Assembly (NCBI GenBank): GCA_046727435.1
Contig: JBKPCR010000190.1
Coordinates: 1-6,864 of the forward strand
From: CAVPRW01 sp046727435 [NCBI: bacterium]
Lineage (GTDB): Bacteria; Tectomicrobia; Entotheonellia; J063
Direction of reading: 5' to 3'
Length of the DNA stretch: 6,864 bases
The notes under the pieces are model-generated. The model was not told the origin of the DNA. It saw nothing but the letters and a program-made list of their open reading frames with translations, and made no database searches. Made by a program: the position numbers and the translations under genes. This document shows, in pieces, positions 1 through 5,850 of the stretch (position 1 is its first letter; each line of letters opens with the position of its first letter).

Positions 1-881
1 ATGGTGTAGGCGACGTCACCGACGTACAGATCGCCGCGCGAGTCAACGGCGACACCGTGCGGGGCAATAAACTGCGTCGGCCCCTCGCCTTCTTCCGGTT
101 GGCCAATGCGGGTCTGCAATTGCCCATGCAGATTGTAGACACTGACCCGATGCCCGAGGCCAGGTGCGTCGTCAACTCCACCCATGCCATTCAGTTCGCC
201 AATAAAGAAGTTGCCCTCATGGTCTAGACAGATGCCATCTGGTCGATGGATGTTATTCCACATCGTCACGAACTTGCCGTTGGCGTCGAACACCTGGATG
301 CGATGCGCCTCACGATCGGCGATGTAGACGTAGTCATCGCCATCGATCACCACGTTATGCGGCCGGATGAACTGGCCGGGGTCGATGCCCGGTTCACCCC
401 ATGACAGCACGTGCCGCCCATCGGGGGTGAATTTGTGGATACGGCTATTGCCATAGCCATCCGAGACATAGAGATAGCCTGTACGTTGGGATACAGCCAC
501 ATGGGTGGGGCGGTTGAAGGGTTTGCCCTGCCATTTGGGGGCGGGCTGGTTGGGGCTGCCCAGGGTCATGAGCAGCTTACCATCGAGGGCGAATTTCTGG
601 ATCGTGTGCAGTCCATCGTCCACGCAGTAAATCGATTCGTCCGGACTGATATGGACGCCGTGCGGCCGGTCACTGAATTGCCCCTCGCCGAACGAGCGTA
701 GGAAGTTGCCATCACGGTCGAAGACGACTACCGGATGCTCGCTACGGTTGAAGGCGTAGACGTTGTCCCTGGAGTCGACGGCAACCCCGGCCACATCGAT
801 GAATTCCCATCCCGGTGGCAGCTTTTCCCAATTTTCCACAGGCTCAAAAAGCAGGTTTCCACTACCGACTGTTGTGGCCAT
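1..881 (-). CDS. NHL-repeat six-bladed beta-propeller protein (peptidyl-alpha-hydroxyglycine amidating lyase-like), 3' end cut by window edge
   Basis: The frame is open from an ATG at 881 to the left edge, giving 293 residues without a stop. A strong Shine-Dalgarno (GGAGGGAGGTG) just upstream fixes the start. The protein is built of NHL-type repeats of about 40-50 residues, each with a pattern like HGVxxxxDxxxYVxD followed by xxRIxxFxxDGxxLxxxG. They begin near residues 25, 72, 124, 172, 213 and 272, and the sixth is incomplete. Clear examples are RPHGVHISPDESIYCVDD (73-90), GYLYVSDGYGNSRIHKFTPDG (135-155) and PHNVVIDGDDYVYIADREAHR (174-194). Such proteins are often named after peptidyl-alpha-hydroxyglycine amidating lyase because of the shared propeller fold. 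Bacterial members of this kind mostly have no proven reaction, so I would not claim lyase activity. No signal peptide is seen, suggesting a cytoplasmic protein. It is transcribed away from the long non-coding stretch to its right and has no visible operon partner in the window. Confidence 0.9.
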   Translation of the reverse strand, partial: MATTVGSGNLLFEPVENWEKLPPGWEFIDVAGVAVDSRDNVYAFNRSEHPVVVFDRDGNFLRSFGEGQFSDRPHGVHISPDESIYCVDDGLHTIQKFALDGKLLMTLGSPNQPAPKWQGKPFNRPTHVAVSQRTGYLYVSDGYGNSRIHKFTPDGRHVLSWGEPGIDPGQFIRPHNVVIDGDDYVYIADREAHRIQVFDANGKFVTMWNNIHRPDGICLDHEGNFFIGELNGMGGVDDAPGLGHRVSVYNLHGQLQTRIGQPEEGEGPTQFIAPHGVAVDSRGDLYVGDVAYT

Positions 882-1112
882 CTTGCACCTCCCTCCTTGC
901 AACACGCCATGAGTTGCTTTCCGTCGCGCAAATCAGACCATTATCCGTGCGGAGTGGCAGTCCTGTCAACCAATCATCGCAACCGTCGTTATGCGCCCAA
1001 GGGTTGGGGAAAGGGGACTTCTTCGGATGGCACCCCTTTCGCGACGGGGGGAGGGGGGATTTCATCAGGTGCTGCGTCAGGCATATCCCCGCTGGCCTCA
1101 GTTGGGGTCTAT

Positions 1113-1132
1113 ATTGCTTTCTAGAACGCAAT
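1113..1132. repeat. 20-bp near-perfect palindrome
   Basis: The sequence ATTGCTTTCTAGAACGCAAT is self-complementary at 9 of 10 base pairs, centred on CTAG. It lies about 230 bases upstream of the NHL-gene start (881). The shape suits a dimeric regulator site better than an RNA hairpin, because there is no loop. No regulator gene is nearby to assign it to. Confidence 0.5.
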
Positions 1133-1181
1133 CTCTAATGGAATGTCACAGCCGGGCAGCATGCAGGCCTGATAGTTGTGT

Positions 1182-1215
1182 CCCATTGGGAAATGGGGGG
1201 AGAGTAAGTTTACTC
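1182..1215. repeat. Two adjacent short inverted repeats
   Basis: CCCATT (1182-1187) pairs with AATGGG (1192-1197) around a four-base loop. Four bases later GAGTAA (1202-1207) pairs with TTACTC (1210-1215) around two bases. Individually such 6-bp arms can arise by chance. Their placement next to the larger inverted repeat at 1225-1255 makes the group worth recording. Confidence 0.35.
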
Positions 1216-1224
1216 GATGCTGTA

Positions 1225-1255
1225 GGGGATGGTGCGGCCAGGCCGACCATTCCCC
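1225..1255. repeat. 31-base inverted repeat, potential strong hairpin
   Basis: The left arm GGGGATGGTGCGGCC (1225-1239) is nearly complementary to the right arm GGCCGACCATTCCCC (1241-1255), with one single-base bulge on each side. That gives a stem of about 14 pairs less the bases lost to a minimal loop. It lies about 240 bases downstream of the minus-strand phosphoglycosyl transferase stop. No run of T follows on either strand, so a Rho-independent terminator is not supported. It could be an mRNA-stabilising hairpin or a remnant of a small palindromic element. Confidence 0.45.
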
Positions 1256-1491
1256 ATTGAGATACGCTAGAAGATCTCTCTCTTGGGTGAGAAGCACCTT
1301 CACTTGAGATAGAAGACCCTTGCAGAAAGAAGTTGCAATGCGACGATTTGCCACGGAGCAAGGCACATTCCAGCACCTGGCGCGACATGCTGAATGCCGG
1401 GCTGGCAGGATAGCTGCGCTCACCCGCCGGGATAGCCGACCCACGGCGAAATGCACGCGTCCACTTCCAGGCAGCCTAGTTGCTTCCCCGC

Positions 1492-2229
1492 TCACGCATT
1501 TCCCTGTGCATCAGGAGACGGGTGAGTCGGGCAGAGGTGAACGAGGTTTTGATGCACGCCTCGCGGAAAACGGGCCGAGGAAAAATCTTTCGGAATTCCC
1601 GCAATCTTGCGGGCGATGCGCTTCAGAGCCAGCAGGAGCGAGCGGTTCTTGATATAGAGGAGCTCATCGCGTAGCGTATCCTTCGGATCCATAAAATACC
1701 TGCCGCCCACTTGCGCTAAACCCGTCATCCCCGGTTTCACGGTGAGGCGGATCCGATGGCGGGGAATATCGCCGCAGAGTTTTTCGAGGAAGATGGGTCG
1801 AACCGGTCGAGGTCCCACTAAATTCATTTCGCCTTTGAGTACGTTCACGAGTTGTGGCAGTTGGTCGAGTTTCGTGCGCTTCAAGAACTTGCCGATGCAG
1901 GTGTAGTAGGCATCACGGTCAGCCAGCAACCGGGCGCCGACCTTCTCCTCAGCACCAGCGTGTAGGGTACAAAATTCATAGATGGTAAAAATGCGTCCAT
2001 CTTTGCCGACACGCAGTCCCCGGTATAATATAGGCCCCTGGCTCGTTAACTTGATCAACAGGCCAATGATAAGGAATAGCGGTGCGAGCAGCACCAGGCT
2101 CACAGCGGTGAAGCCATACTGCATGATGTCGGACACATGGCTCGCCCTCACAGAGGTGTGTGCCGGCCTGCCCAGGCTGGAGAACTGCGCCATCAGGCGT
2201 GTGTTTTTGGCTGCATTCGTCATGTGCAT
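1492..2229 (-). CDS. Polyprenyl-phosphate sugar-1-phosphate transferase (bacterial sugar transferase family) with altered catalytic motifs
   Basis: This 245-residue protein belongs to the WcaJ/WbaP/PglC monotopic phosphoglycosyl transferase family. These move a sugar-1-phosphate from a UDP-sugar to undecaprenyl phosphate at the inner face of the membrane, the first step of exopolysaccharide, O-antigen or glycan assembly. From the chosen start, a hydrophobic segment with a central proline (about 39-61) matches the re-entrant membrane helix. GPILYRGLRVGKDGRIF follows at about 65-81. Next come LDQLPQL and NVLKGEMNLVGPRP (about 121-142), then KPGMTGLAQVGGR (about 165-177). The length fits catalytic-domain-only members. 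Three signature positions differ: the usual KR before the helix is SH, FR(T/S)M is FCTL, and the catalytic Asp-Glu of LDELPQ is Asp-Gln (D122-Q123). The ATG at 2229 is preferred because GAGGT lies five bases upstream; an in-frame ATG at 2253 has no clear ribosome site. It follows the flgM/flgN-like genes on the same strand after a gap of about 110 bases. Confidence 0.88.
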   Translation of the reverse strand: MHMTNAAKNTRLMAQFSSLGRPAHTSVRASHVSDIMQYGFTAVSLVLLAPLFLIIGLLIKLTSQGPILYRGLRVGKDGRIFTIYEFCTLHAGAEEKVGARLLADRDAYYTCIGKFLKRTKLDQLPQLVNVLKGEMNLVGPRPVRPIFLEKLCGDIPRHRIRLTVKPGMTGLAQVGGRYFMDPKDTLRDELLYIKNRSLLLALKRIARKIAGIPKDFSSARFPRGVHQNLVHLCPTHPSPDAQGNA

Positions 2230-2234
2230 GTTGT

Positions 2235-2239
2235 ACCTC
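2235..2239 (-). promoter_or_regulatory. Shine-Dalgarno deciding the transferase start
   Basis: GAGGT on the minus strand lies five bases before the ATG at 2229. It would fall inside the coding sequence if the upstream in-frame ATG at 2253 were used, and that codon has no comparable site. This favours the shorter protein. Confidence 0.55.
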
Positions 2240-2339
2240 AAAAGCTGCGTCATCCGCTGAGTTCCGCCGCTGACCGCGCTCGGGGGCGAAGTTGTATGAT
2301 GATTGGTCCGACCCCGACGATCTTTGCTCTTGCTTGGGC

Positions 2340-2654
2340 TTACGCGGCAGATACCGGGGAGGTGATTTGCTTCAATTGTTGCCGATGCGCCTTCAGCGTC
2401 CGGTTGGTGCGGACCAACGCCTTATGAAGGTGCCACAGGCTAGAGGTCGCCTCTTCCAGGACGTGTACCTGGGCTGCTACCTTATCCTCGTACGCCAGCG
2501 CATCTTGCGCCTCGAGTTGTTTCCATACTTTCAGAAGGCGGGTCACTACGATGTGCCCCCATTCCAAGGCCAACCGATCATGAGCGACTTCCGCTTGGAT
2601 GGCTACTGCCTCCGTCAAGTCCGCTACGGTTTGGCCAACGCTGAGCTGCTCCAT
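2340..2654 (-). CDS. Small helical protein, possible FlgN-like flagellar chaperone
   Basis: This 104-residue frame begins 22 bases after the flgM-like stop, with GGGAG about eight bases upstream of its ATG. The translation is rich in Ala, Leu, Glu, Gln and Lys and almost free of glycine and proline, so it should be nearly all alpha-helical, with coiled-coil character in the second half (about 43-97). There is no signal peptide or membrane segment. In many flagellated bacteria flgM is followed by flgN, which encodes a small helical chaperone for the hook-filament junction proteins FlgK and FlgL. Position, size class and helical make-up fit that role. The protein is shorter than the usual FlgN (about 140 residues), and I see no decisive sequence signature. 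The call is therefore a positional inference, and an unrelated hypothetical protein remains possible. Confidence 0.55.
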   Translation of the reverse strand: MEQLSVGQTVADLTEAVAIQAEVAHDRLALEWGHIVVTRLLKVWKQLEAQDALAYEDKVAAQVHVLEEATSSLWHLHKALVRTNRTLKAHRQQLKQITSPVSAA

Positions 2655-2676
2655 ACCCTACTCTCCCATCGACTCA

Positions 2677-2970
2677 TTATGTGAACATCGCGACCAGCGC
2701 CTCTTGCACCATTTTCTCGGCAATTTGCTCGGGACTGACGCAGTAGTCACCATTCTCCACCGCGTGCCGCAGTTGTGCTATCCTATCTGAACGGGCATAC
2801 GGGTTGGGTGTCCAAAATTGATCACTACCCTGGCGCCTCCTGTTCGTTCGTGCATACTGCACGTCCACCTCCGACCGGGATCGGGTCACGGGTAGGTACG
2901 GCTCAGCTCGCCAGCGGCGTCGTTGCTGTCGGTTGAAGGCGCGTGGCACGGGGAAAACCTGGTACATCAT
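2677..2970 (-). CDS. flgM: FlgM-like anti-sigma-28 factor
   Basis: The C-terminal part (about residues 62-92), beginning SDRIAQLRHAVENGDY and continuing CVSPEQIAEKMVQEAL, matches the conserved FlgM pattern of R-V/I-x-x-L-R-x-A-I/V-x-x-G-x-Y-x-V followed by I-A-x-K-(M/L). FlgM binds the flagellar sigma factor FliA (sigma-28) and holds late flagellar genes off until the hook-basal body is complete, after which it is exported. The N-terminal half is basic and poorly conserved, as expected for the disordered part of FlgM. From the ATG at 2970 the length is 97 residues, normal for the family. AGGA lies nine bases upstream, and a second ATG at 2967 is equally possible. The frame stays open back to 3138, but that extension has no family resemblance and would begin inside a sigma-54-type promoter. 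The next gene, 22 bases downstream, is a candidate flgN. No fliA, flgA or hook gene is in the window. Confidence 0.75.
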   Translation of the reverse strand: MMYQVFPVPRAFNRQQRRRWRAEPYLPVTRSRSEVDVQYARTNRRRQGSDQFWTPNPYARSDRIAQLRHAVENGDYCVSPEQIAEKMVQEALVAMFT

Positions 2971-3122
2971 TGGACATGTTCCTACATAAGGCTGAATCCA
3001 GCCGGTTAGCATCCAAGCAGCGGCGGAGCTTTGCCCCGCCTTCCTGAAACGCCTGTGACCGCTCCCAGGACTGTGACAGGAGCAGCGCGCTGATAACAGG
3101 CCTTGGCGTCTTGTCGGAGAGG

Positions 3123-3137
3123 GCAAGATGTATGCCA
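3123..3137 (-). promoter_or_regulatory. Sigma-54 (RpoN) -24/-12 promoter element upstream of flgM
   Basis: On the minus strand the sequence is TGGCATACATCTTGC. It matches the sigma-54 consensus TGGCA, six bases, TTGC, with the invariant GG and GC at the correct ten-base spacing. The two bases after TGGCA (TA instead of CG) are the only departures from the core. Transcription would start near 3110, leaving a leader of about 140 bases before the flgM ATG at 2970. Sigma-54 control of middle flagellar genes is well known in Pseudomonas and Vibrio, so the placement makes sense. No enhancer-binding activator gene is in the window. Confidence 0.5.
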
Positions 3138-3208
3138 CAGGTGAAAATCATAGGGGAGAGCACCTACCCATCAACGTAAGTGATGAATTTCTTAATAAGT
3201 TACTTCAT

Positions 3209-3237
3209 ATCATAATTTGACAGTCAGGAAACATCAA
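3209..3237 (-). promoter_or_regulatory. Possible sigma-70 promoter facing flgM
   Basis: On the minus strand TTGATG (3237-3232) is followed after exactly 17 bases by TATGAT (3214-3209), a five-of-six match to the -10 consensus, in the most AT-rich part of the gap. The start would be near 3202, about 230 bases before flgM. It would be a second promoter alongside the sigma-54-type element, or a chance match in AT-rich DNA. Confidence 0.3.
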
Positions 3238-3323
3238 ACAAGGGCGAGTTTCCAGAGTGAGACAAGAAGCGTATGAATATCGAAATAAATCCATTAAAAC
3301 ATTTACTTAAGGTACTTCTCAAG

Positions 3324-3357
3324 AATGAGACAGCCATCGCGGCAATGAGATGGCCAT
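3324..3357 (+). repeat. Imperfect 14-bp direct repeat, 20-bp period
   Basis: AATGAGACAGCCAT (3324-3337) recurs as AATGAGATGGCCAT (3344-3357) with two differences and a 20-base period, about two helical turns. A partial third match, TGAGACA, lies at 3258-3264. Such spacing suits a protein bound twice on one DNA face. Short terminal-type repeats left by an IS21-like element are an alternative, but no transposase remnant is visible. Confidence 0.4.
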
Positions 3358-3480
3358 GTCACCGCACCGTCCATCTGGCCTCAAGAGGCTGATTTGTCGA
3401 TGTCAGACAGACCTCGCCAGGTCGGATAAACACTGCTCTGCAGAGGGTGAATAGCTAGAAATGATGAGAGGGGGGCAACG

Positions 3481-3864
3481 ATGCGAACGGCGATCTTGGT
3501 CTTCCTGGCGGCTCTGCTGCTGACGCACATCACTGGTCTGGCCGAGGGCGATCAGCTTCGGCCGCTGATCAACGATCTCCAGTCAGTGGATACGGAAACA
3601 GCGCTCAAGGCAATCAAAGGATTGGGGGAAAGCGGCGACATTCGTGCGGTGCCACCCCTCCTCGCGGCCTTACGTGATGAACGCGGCGTGGTGCGGCAGT
3701 ATGCAATTGAGGCCTTGCAACACCTGGTCCGAACCCTCGACAAGGTATATCTTGTCGCCAAACGCTGGCTGCAATCGCTCATCGATCAGCTGCGGTCCGA
3801 CCCTTCAGACGGGGTGGTCACCACGGCTCGGCGGCCCCTTGACCTGCACGCCAAAAAAGCATAG
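3481..3864 (+). CDS. Small exported HEAT-repeat protein
   Basis: This 127-residue protein starts at an ATG after a purine-rich ribosome site (GAGAGGGGGG). The N-terminus has Arg at position 2 and a hydrophobic stretch (about 4-20) ending at GLA-EGD. That is a good Sec signal peptide with likely cleavage after residue 21 and no lipobox cysteine. The mature part begins with LRPLINDLQSVDTETALKAIKGLGESGDIRAVPPLLAAL (about 26-64). This is a HEAT/PBS-lyase-type repeat with the typical D-x-R-A-V-P-x-L-L turn, followed by a second, less regular helical pair (about 68-104). HEAT repeats form helical scaffolds for protein binding, so a periplasmic binding or scaffold role is likely but unspecified. The last 20 residues lack repeat character. 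The luciferase-like gene starts 80 bases downstream on the same strand with no clear terminator between, so they may be co-transcribed. Confidence 0.8.
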   Translation: MRTAILVFLAALLLTHITGLAEGDQLRPLINDLQSVDTETALKAIKGLGESGDIRAVPPLLAALRDERGVVRQYAIEALQHLVRTLDKVYLVAKRWLQSLIDQLRSDPSDGVVTTARRPLDLHAKKA

Positions 3865-3932
3865 CCTGGCACGTACACTCATGTAGGGCAGTCAGTCGAG
3901 CGCTGGTGAGCGGCCATCGCGTGCTTACCATT

Positions 3933-3940
3933 GGAGGAGG
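3933..3940 (+). promoter_or_regulatory. Shine-Dalgarno deciding the monooxygenase start
   Basis: GGAGGAGG lies four bases before the ATG at 3945. An in-frame GTG at 3906 would add 13 residues, but it places this strong site inside the gene and has no good site of its own. The ATG start also gives the family-typical N-terminus MKFGLFMMPSHPP. Confidence 0.75.
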
Positions 3941-3944
3941 GACC

Positions 3945-5033
3945 ATGAAATTCGGATTGTTCATGATGCCGTCCCACCCGCCGGAACGGGGATTATATGA
4001 ATCCCACCAGTGGGACCTGGATTACCTGAGCCTGGTCGACGAGTTAGGCTTCGAGGAAGCCTGGATTGGCGAGCATTTCACCTCTCCATGGGAACCGATC
4101 CCTGCACCCGACATCATGATCGCCCAAGCCCTCATGCGCACCAAGCGCATCAAGCTCGGCACGGGAGCACACTTGCTGCCGTTTCACCATCCGGCGGAAT
4201 TGGCCCATCGCGTCGCCTATCTAGATCATTTGGCGCAGGGGCGGTTTCTGTTCGGCGTCGGTTCCAGCGGCTTGCCGAGCGACTGGGCGTTATTCAATGT
4301 CGATGGCAATGCCGGCCAACATCGCGACATGACGCGGGAGGCGCTGGACATCATCCTGAAGCTATGGGAGAGTGAGAAACCGTTTCGATATGAGGGAAAA
4401 TTCTGGACGGTCAACTATCCGGACGCAATGTATGCCGATCTGAGAATCCACATCAAACCGTTCCAGAAGCCACATCCCCCTATTGGCATCGCTGCTGCCA
4501 GTCCGCGCTCACCCACTCTGGTGGTTGCGGGTGAACGCGGGTTCATCCCGATGAGCTTGGGACTGAATGCAGCCTATATCGCCAGCCATTGGGAGTCGGT
4601 CGAAGAAGGTGCGCAGAAAACCGGCAAGCAGCCCTCGCGTCGAGATTGGCGCGTCGTGCGCGATATCTATGTGGCAGATACCGATGCCCAAGCCCAAGAT
4701 GAGGCCCTCAATGGCATGCTCGGCAGGGTCTGGGGTGAGTATCTGCTGCCGCTGTTTGGTGGCTTTCAGTTGCATTCGGTGTTCAAGCATGACCCCAACA
4801 TTCCTGACAGCAAGGTGACGCCAGCCTATCTCATGGAGCACCTATGGTTGGTCGGTTCCCCCACCACAGTTGCCCAGAAAATCGAGCAGCTGTATGAGGT
4901 CTCGGGAGGGTTCGGCACACTCCTCATGCTGGTCTATGATCACTGCCAGCAGCAAGCGGGCTGGGAACGCTCCACACGGCTCTTAGCCACGGAGGTGCTG
5001 CCGAAGGTGGCGGGTTTAGTCCCCGCGTCATAG
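3945..5033 (+). CDS. LLM-class (bacterial luciferase-like) flavin-dependent oxidoreductase
   Basis: This 362-residue protein has the length and layout of the bacterial luciferase-like monooxygenase family. These TIM-barrel enzymes use reduced flavin, usually FMNH2 supplied by a separate reductase, and O2 to hydroxylate or oxidise small organic compounds. Diagnostic stretches are MKFGLFMMPSHPPERG (1-16), ELGFEEAWIGEHF (33-45) and IKLGTGAHLLPFHHPAELAHRVA (69-91). DHLAQGRFLFGVGSSGLPSDW (94-114), QHRDMTREALDII (125-137) and GSPTTVAQKIEQLYE (305-319) complete the pattern. It resembles the branch often annotated after limonene 1,2-monooxygenase, but substrate cannot be assigned. No signal peptide is present, so it is cytoplasmic. 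No flavin reductase is in the window. It ends 15 bases from the stop of the convergent amidohydrolase, with no clear terminator hairpin between them. Clustering with a hydrolase and an enolase-superfamily enzyme suggests a catabolic job. Confidence 0.93.
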   Translation: MKFGLFMMPSHPPERGLYESHQWDLDYLSLVDELGFEEAWIGEHFTSPWEPIPAPDIMIAQALMRTKRIKLGTGAHLLPFHHPAELAHRVAYLDHLAQGRFLFGVGSSGLPSDWALFNVDGNAGQHRDMTREALDIILKLWESEKPFRYEGKFWTVNYPDAMYADLRIHIKPFQKPHPPIGIAAASPRSPTLVVAGERGFIPMSLGLNAAYIASHWESVEEGAQKTGKQPSRRDWRVVRDIYVADTDAQAQDEALNGMLGRVWGEYLLPLFGGFQLHSVFKHDPNIPDSKVTPAYLMEHLWLVGSPTTVAQKIEQLYEVSGGFGTLLMLVYDHCQQQAGWERSTRLLATEVLPKVAGLVPAS

Positions 5034-5048
5034 CATGATCAGATCACG

Positions 5049-5837
5049 CTACCGCACAAACTTGAAGAGGGATAGAGCGGTCTTGCCGAAGATCCACTCT
5101 TTATCTCCCTCGCTGCGGAACGCGAGGTGTTCCATCGTCCACTGCAGCGCGTTGCGGTAGCCCTCACGTCCGGCGACCGGCGGAAAATCGCTGCCCCACA
5201 TGATGTGCGAGGCCCCGAACGCGTCATATGTCATGGCCATGAATGGCGGAATGTTCGAGAAGCGCATAGGCACTGGGAATGGCATCGGGCGATGGCAAAT
5301 TTCCCCCAGTCCATGCACTTTGATGTAGGTATTGGGGTACTGGGCAAGGGCCAGGATTTTGCGGAAGGTCGGATAGGGCGGCGCCTCGTCACGGCCGATC
5401 CCGCCTAGATGCTCGATGATGATGGGCAGGTTGGCAAATTCCTTGACCACCTGCTCGAAGAGTGGCGAGGTAAAGCCATCCGCAGAGCCAAGGCAACTGA
5501 CTGGGATACCCAGGTCGGCAGCTTTGCGCCAGATGGCCAGGGGATCGCTACCGGGCGAGCGCGTCGTCGGACTAAGGCGGACACCTCCAGCACCCTGGTT
5601 CACCCAGTGAGCCAGGGTCTCAGGGGCATCTGCGGTGTCGGTATCAACGATCGCCACCGCGCTGAAGCGTCCCGGAAAGCGCTGCACACACTCCATGATG
5701 TAACGATTGTCAAACTGTCCACGGACTTGTACCAGCGTGGCTTTCTCCACCCCATTAGCATTCATCTGATGCAAGAGCGTTTCCACCGGCTCGAACCAAT
5801 GGGGCAAGGCATGGCAATGCGTATCGACGATCATCAT
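5049..5837 (-). CDS. Amidohydrolase-2 family metal-dependent hydrolase
   Basis: This 262-residue protein has the amidohydrolase-2 (ACMSD-like) TIM-barrel pattern. MIVDTHCHALPHW at the N-terminus carries the metal-binding H-x-H (H7, H9). IIIEHLGG follows at about 139-146 (H143). MWGSDFPP lies at 213-220 and holds the C-terminal metal-binding aspartate (D217). The family catalyses hydrolysis of lactones, esters or amides, or non-oxidative decarboxylation; which applies here is unknown. The strand-5 position that often carries another metal-binding His instead reads IPVSCLGSADG, without His. The ATG at 5837 is chosen because AAGGAG lies seven bases upstream and the HxH motif then falls at the usual distance from the N-terminus. 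An in-frame extension to 5948 adds 37 unrelated residues. The gene converges on the monooxygenase and is divergent from the enolase-superfamily gene, from which it is separated by a shared 305-base control region. Confidence 0.92.
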   Translation of the reverse strand: MMIVDTHCHALPHWFEPVETLLHQMNANGVEKATLVQVRGQFDNRYIMECVQRFPGRFSAVAIVDTDTADAPETLAHWVNQGAGGVRLSPTTRSPGSDPLAIWRKAADLGIPVSCLGSADGFTSPLFEQVVKEFANLPIIIEHLGGIGRDEAPPYPTFRKILALAQYPNTYIKVHGLGEICHRPMPFPVPMRFSNIPPFMAMTYDAFGASHIMWGSDFPPVAGREGYRNALQWTMEHLAFRSEGDKEWIFGKTALSLFKFVR

Positions 5838-5844
5838 CAGAGAT

Positions 5845-5850
5845 CTCCTT
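5845..5850 (-). promoter_or_regulatory. Shine-Dalgarno deciding the amidohydrolase start
   Basis: AAGGAG on the minus strand lies seven bases before the ATG at 5837, at normal spacing. It supports the 262-residue protein over the longer frame beginning at 5948. The next codon is also ATG (5834) and could serve instead. Confidence 0.7.

Larger units (their letters stand above)
882..1491. other. 610-base non-coding stretch with clustered palindromes
   Basis: No reading frame here resembles a known protein, and the open frames present have low-complexity or arginine/proline/cysteine-rich translations typical of non-coding frames. The stretch lies upstream of the NHL gene and downstream of the phosphoglycosyl transferase, both on the minus strand, so it must hold the NHL promoter and possibly a terminator for the transferase. 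Inverted repeats are seen at 1113-1132, 1182-1197, 1202-1215 and 1225-1255. A weaker one is AAAGGGG (1010-1016) paired with CCCCTTT (1033-1039). None is followed by a T-tract on either strand, so no intrinsic terminator is called. No convincing -35/-10 pair for the NHL gene was found. Confidence 0.6.
2971..3480. other. 510-base divergent intergenic region, locally AT-rich, with promoter-like elements
   Basis: This gap separates the minus-strand flgM block from the plus-strand HEAT-repeat gene. Positions about 3175-3310 are clearly more AT-rich than the surroundings. For flgM it holds a sigma-54-type element (3123-3137) and a possible sigma-70 pair (3209-3237). For the HEAT gene only a weak pair is seen: TTTCCA (3249-3254), 17 bases, then TATGAA (3272-3277). 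It also contains a tandem direct repeat (3324-3357) and two short inverted repeats: GCCTC-AA-GAGGC at 3378-3389 and GACCT-CGCC-AGGTC at 3410-3423. I see no coding region apart from open frames running back from flgM. Confidence 0.55.

Noticed and set aside
735-1138. Overlapping plus-strand frames antisense to the NHL gene start and its upstream region
   Set aside because: They overlap the well-supported NHL coding sequence in antisense, and the translations are low in secondary-structure character and match no family.
1121-1495. Minus-strand frame of 124 codons whose ATG overlaps the transferase stop (ATGA)
   Set aside because: The overlap looks like translational coupling, but the translation is Arg/Pro/Cys/His-rich, resembles no family, and the stretch contains several palindromes. 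Treated as non-coding.
2971-3138. N-terminal extension of the flgM frame back to a GTG at 3138
   Set aside because: The extension has no FlgM resemblance, would give 153 residues against about 100 for the family, and its start overlaps the sigma-54-type element, upstream of the predicted transcript start.
3217-3222. Perfect TTGACA as a plus-strand -35 box for the HEAT-repeat gene
   Set aside because: No acceptable -10 box lies 16-18 bases downstream; the matching position reads AAGGGC.
3906-3944. GTG start for the flavin monooxygenase
   Set aside because: A strong GGAGGAGG site lies directly before the ATG at 3945, where the conserved N-terminus begins.
5034-5048. Terminator between the convergent monooxygenase and amidohydrolase genes
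   Set aside because: The 15-base gap holds only a short TGATCA palindrome, with no GC stem or T-tract.
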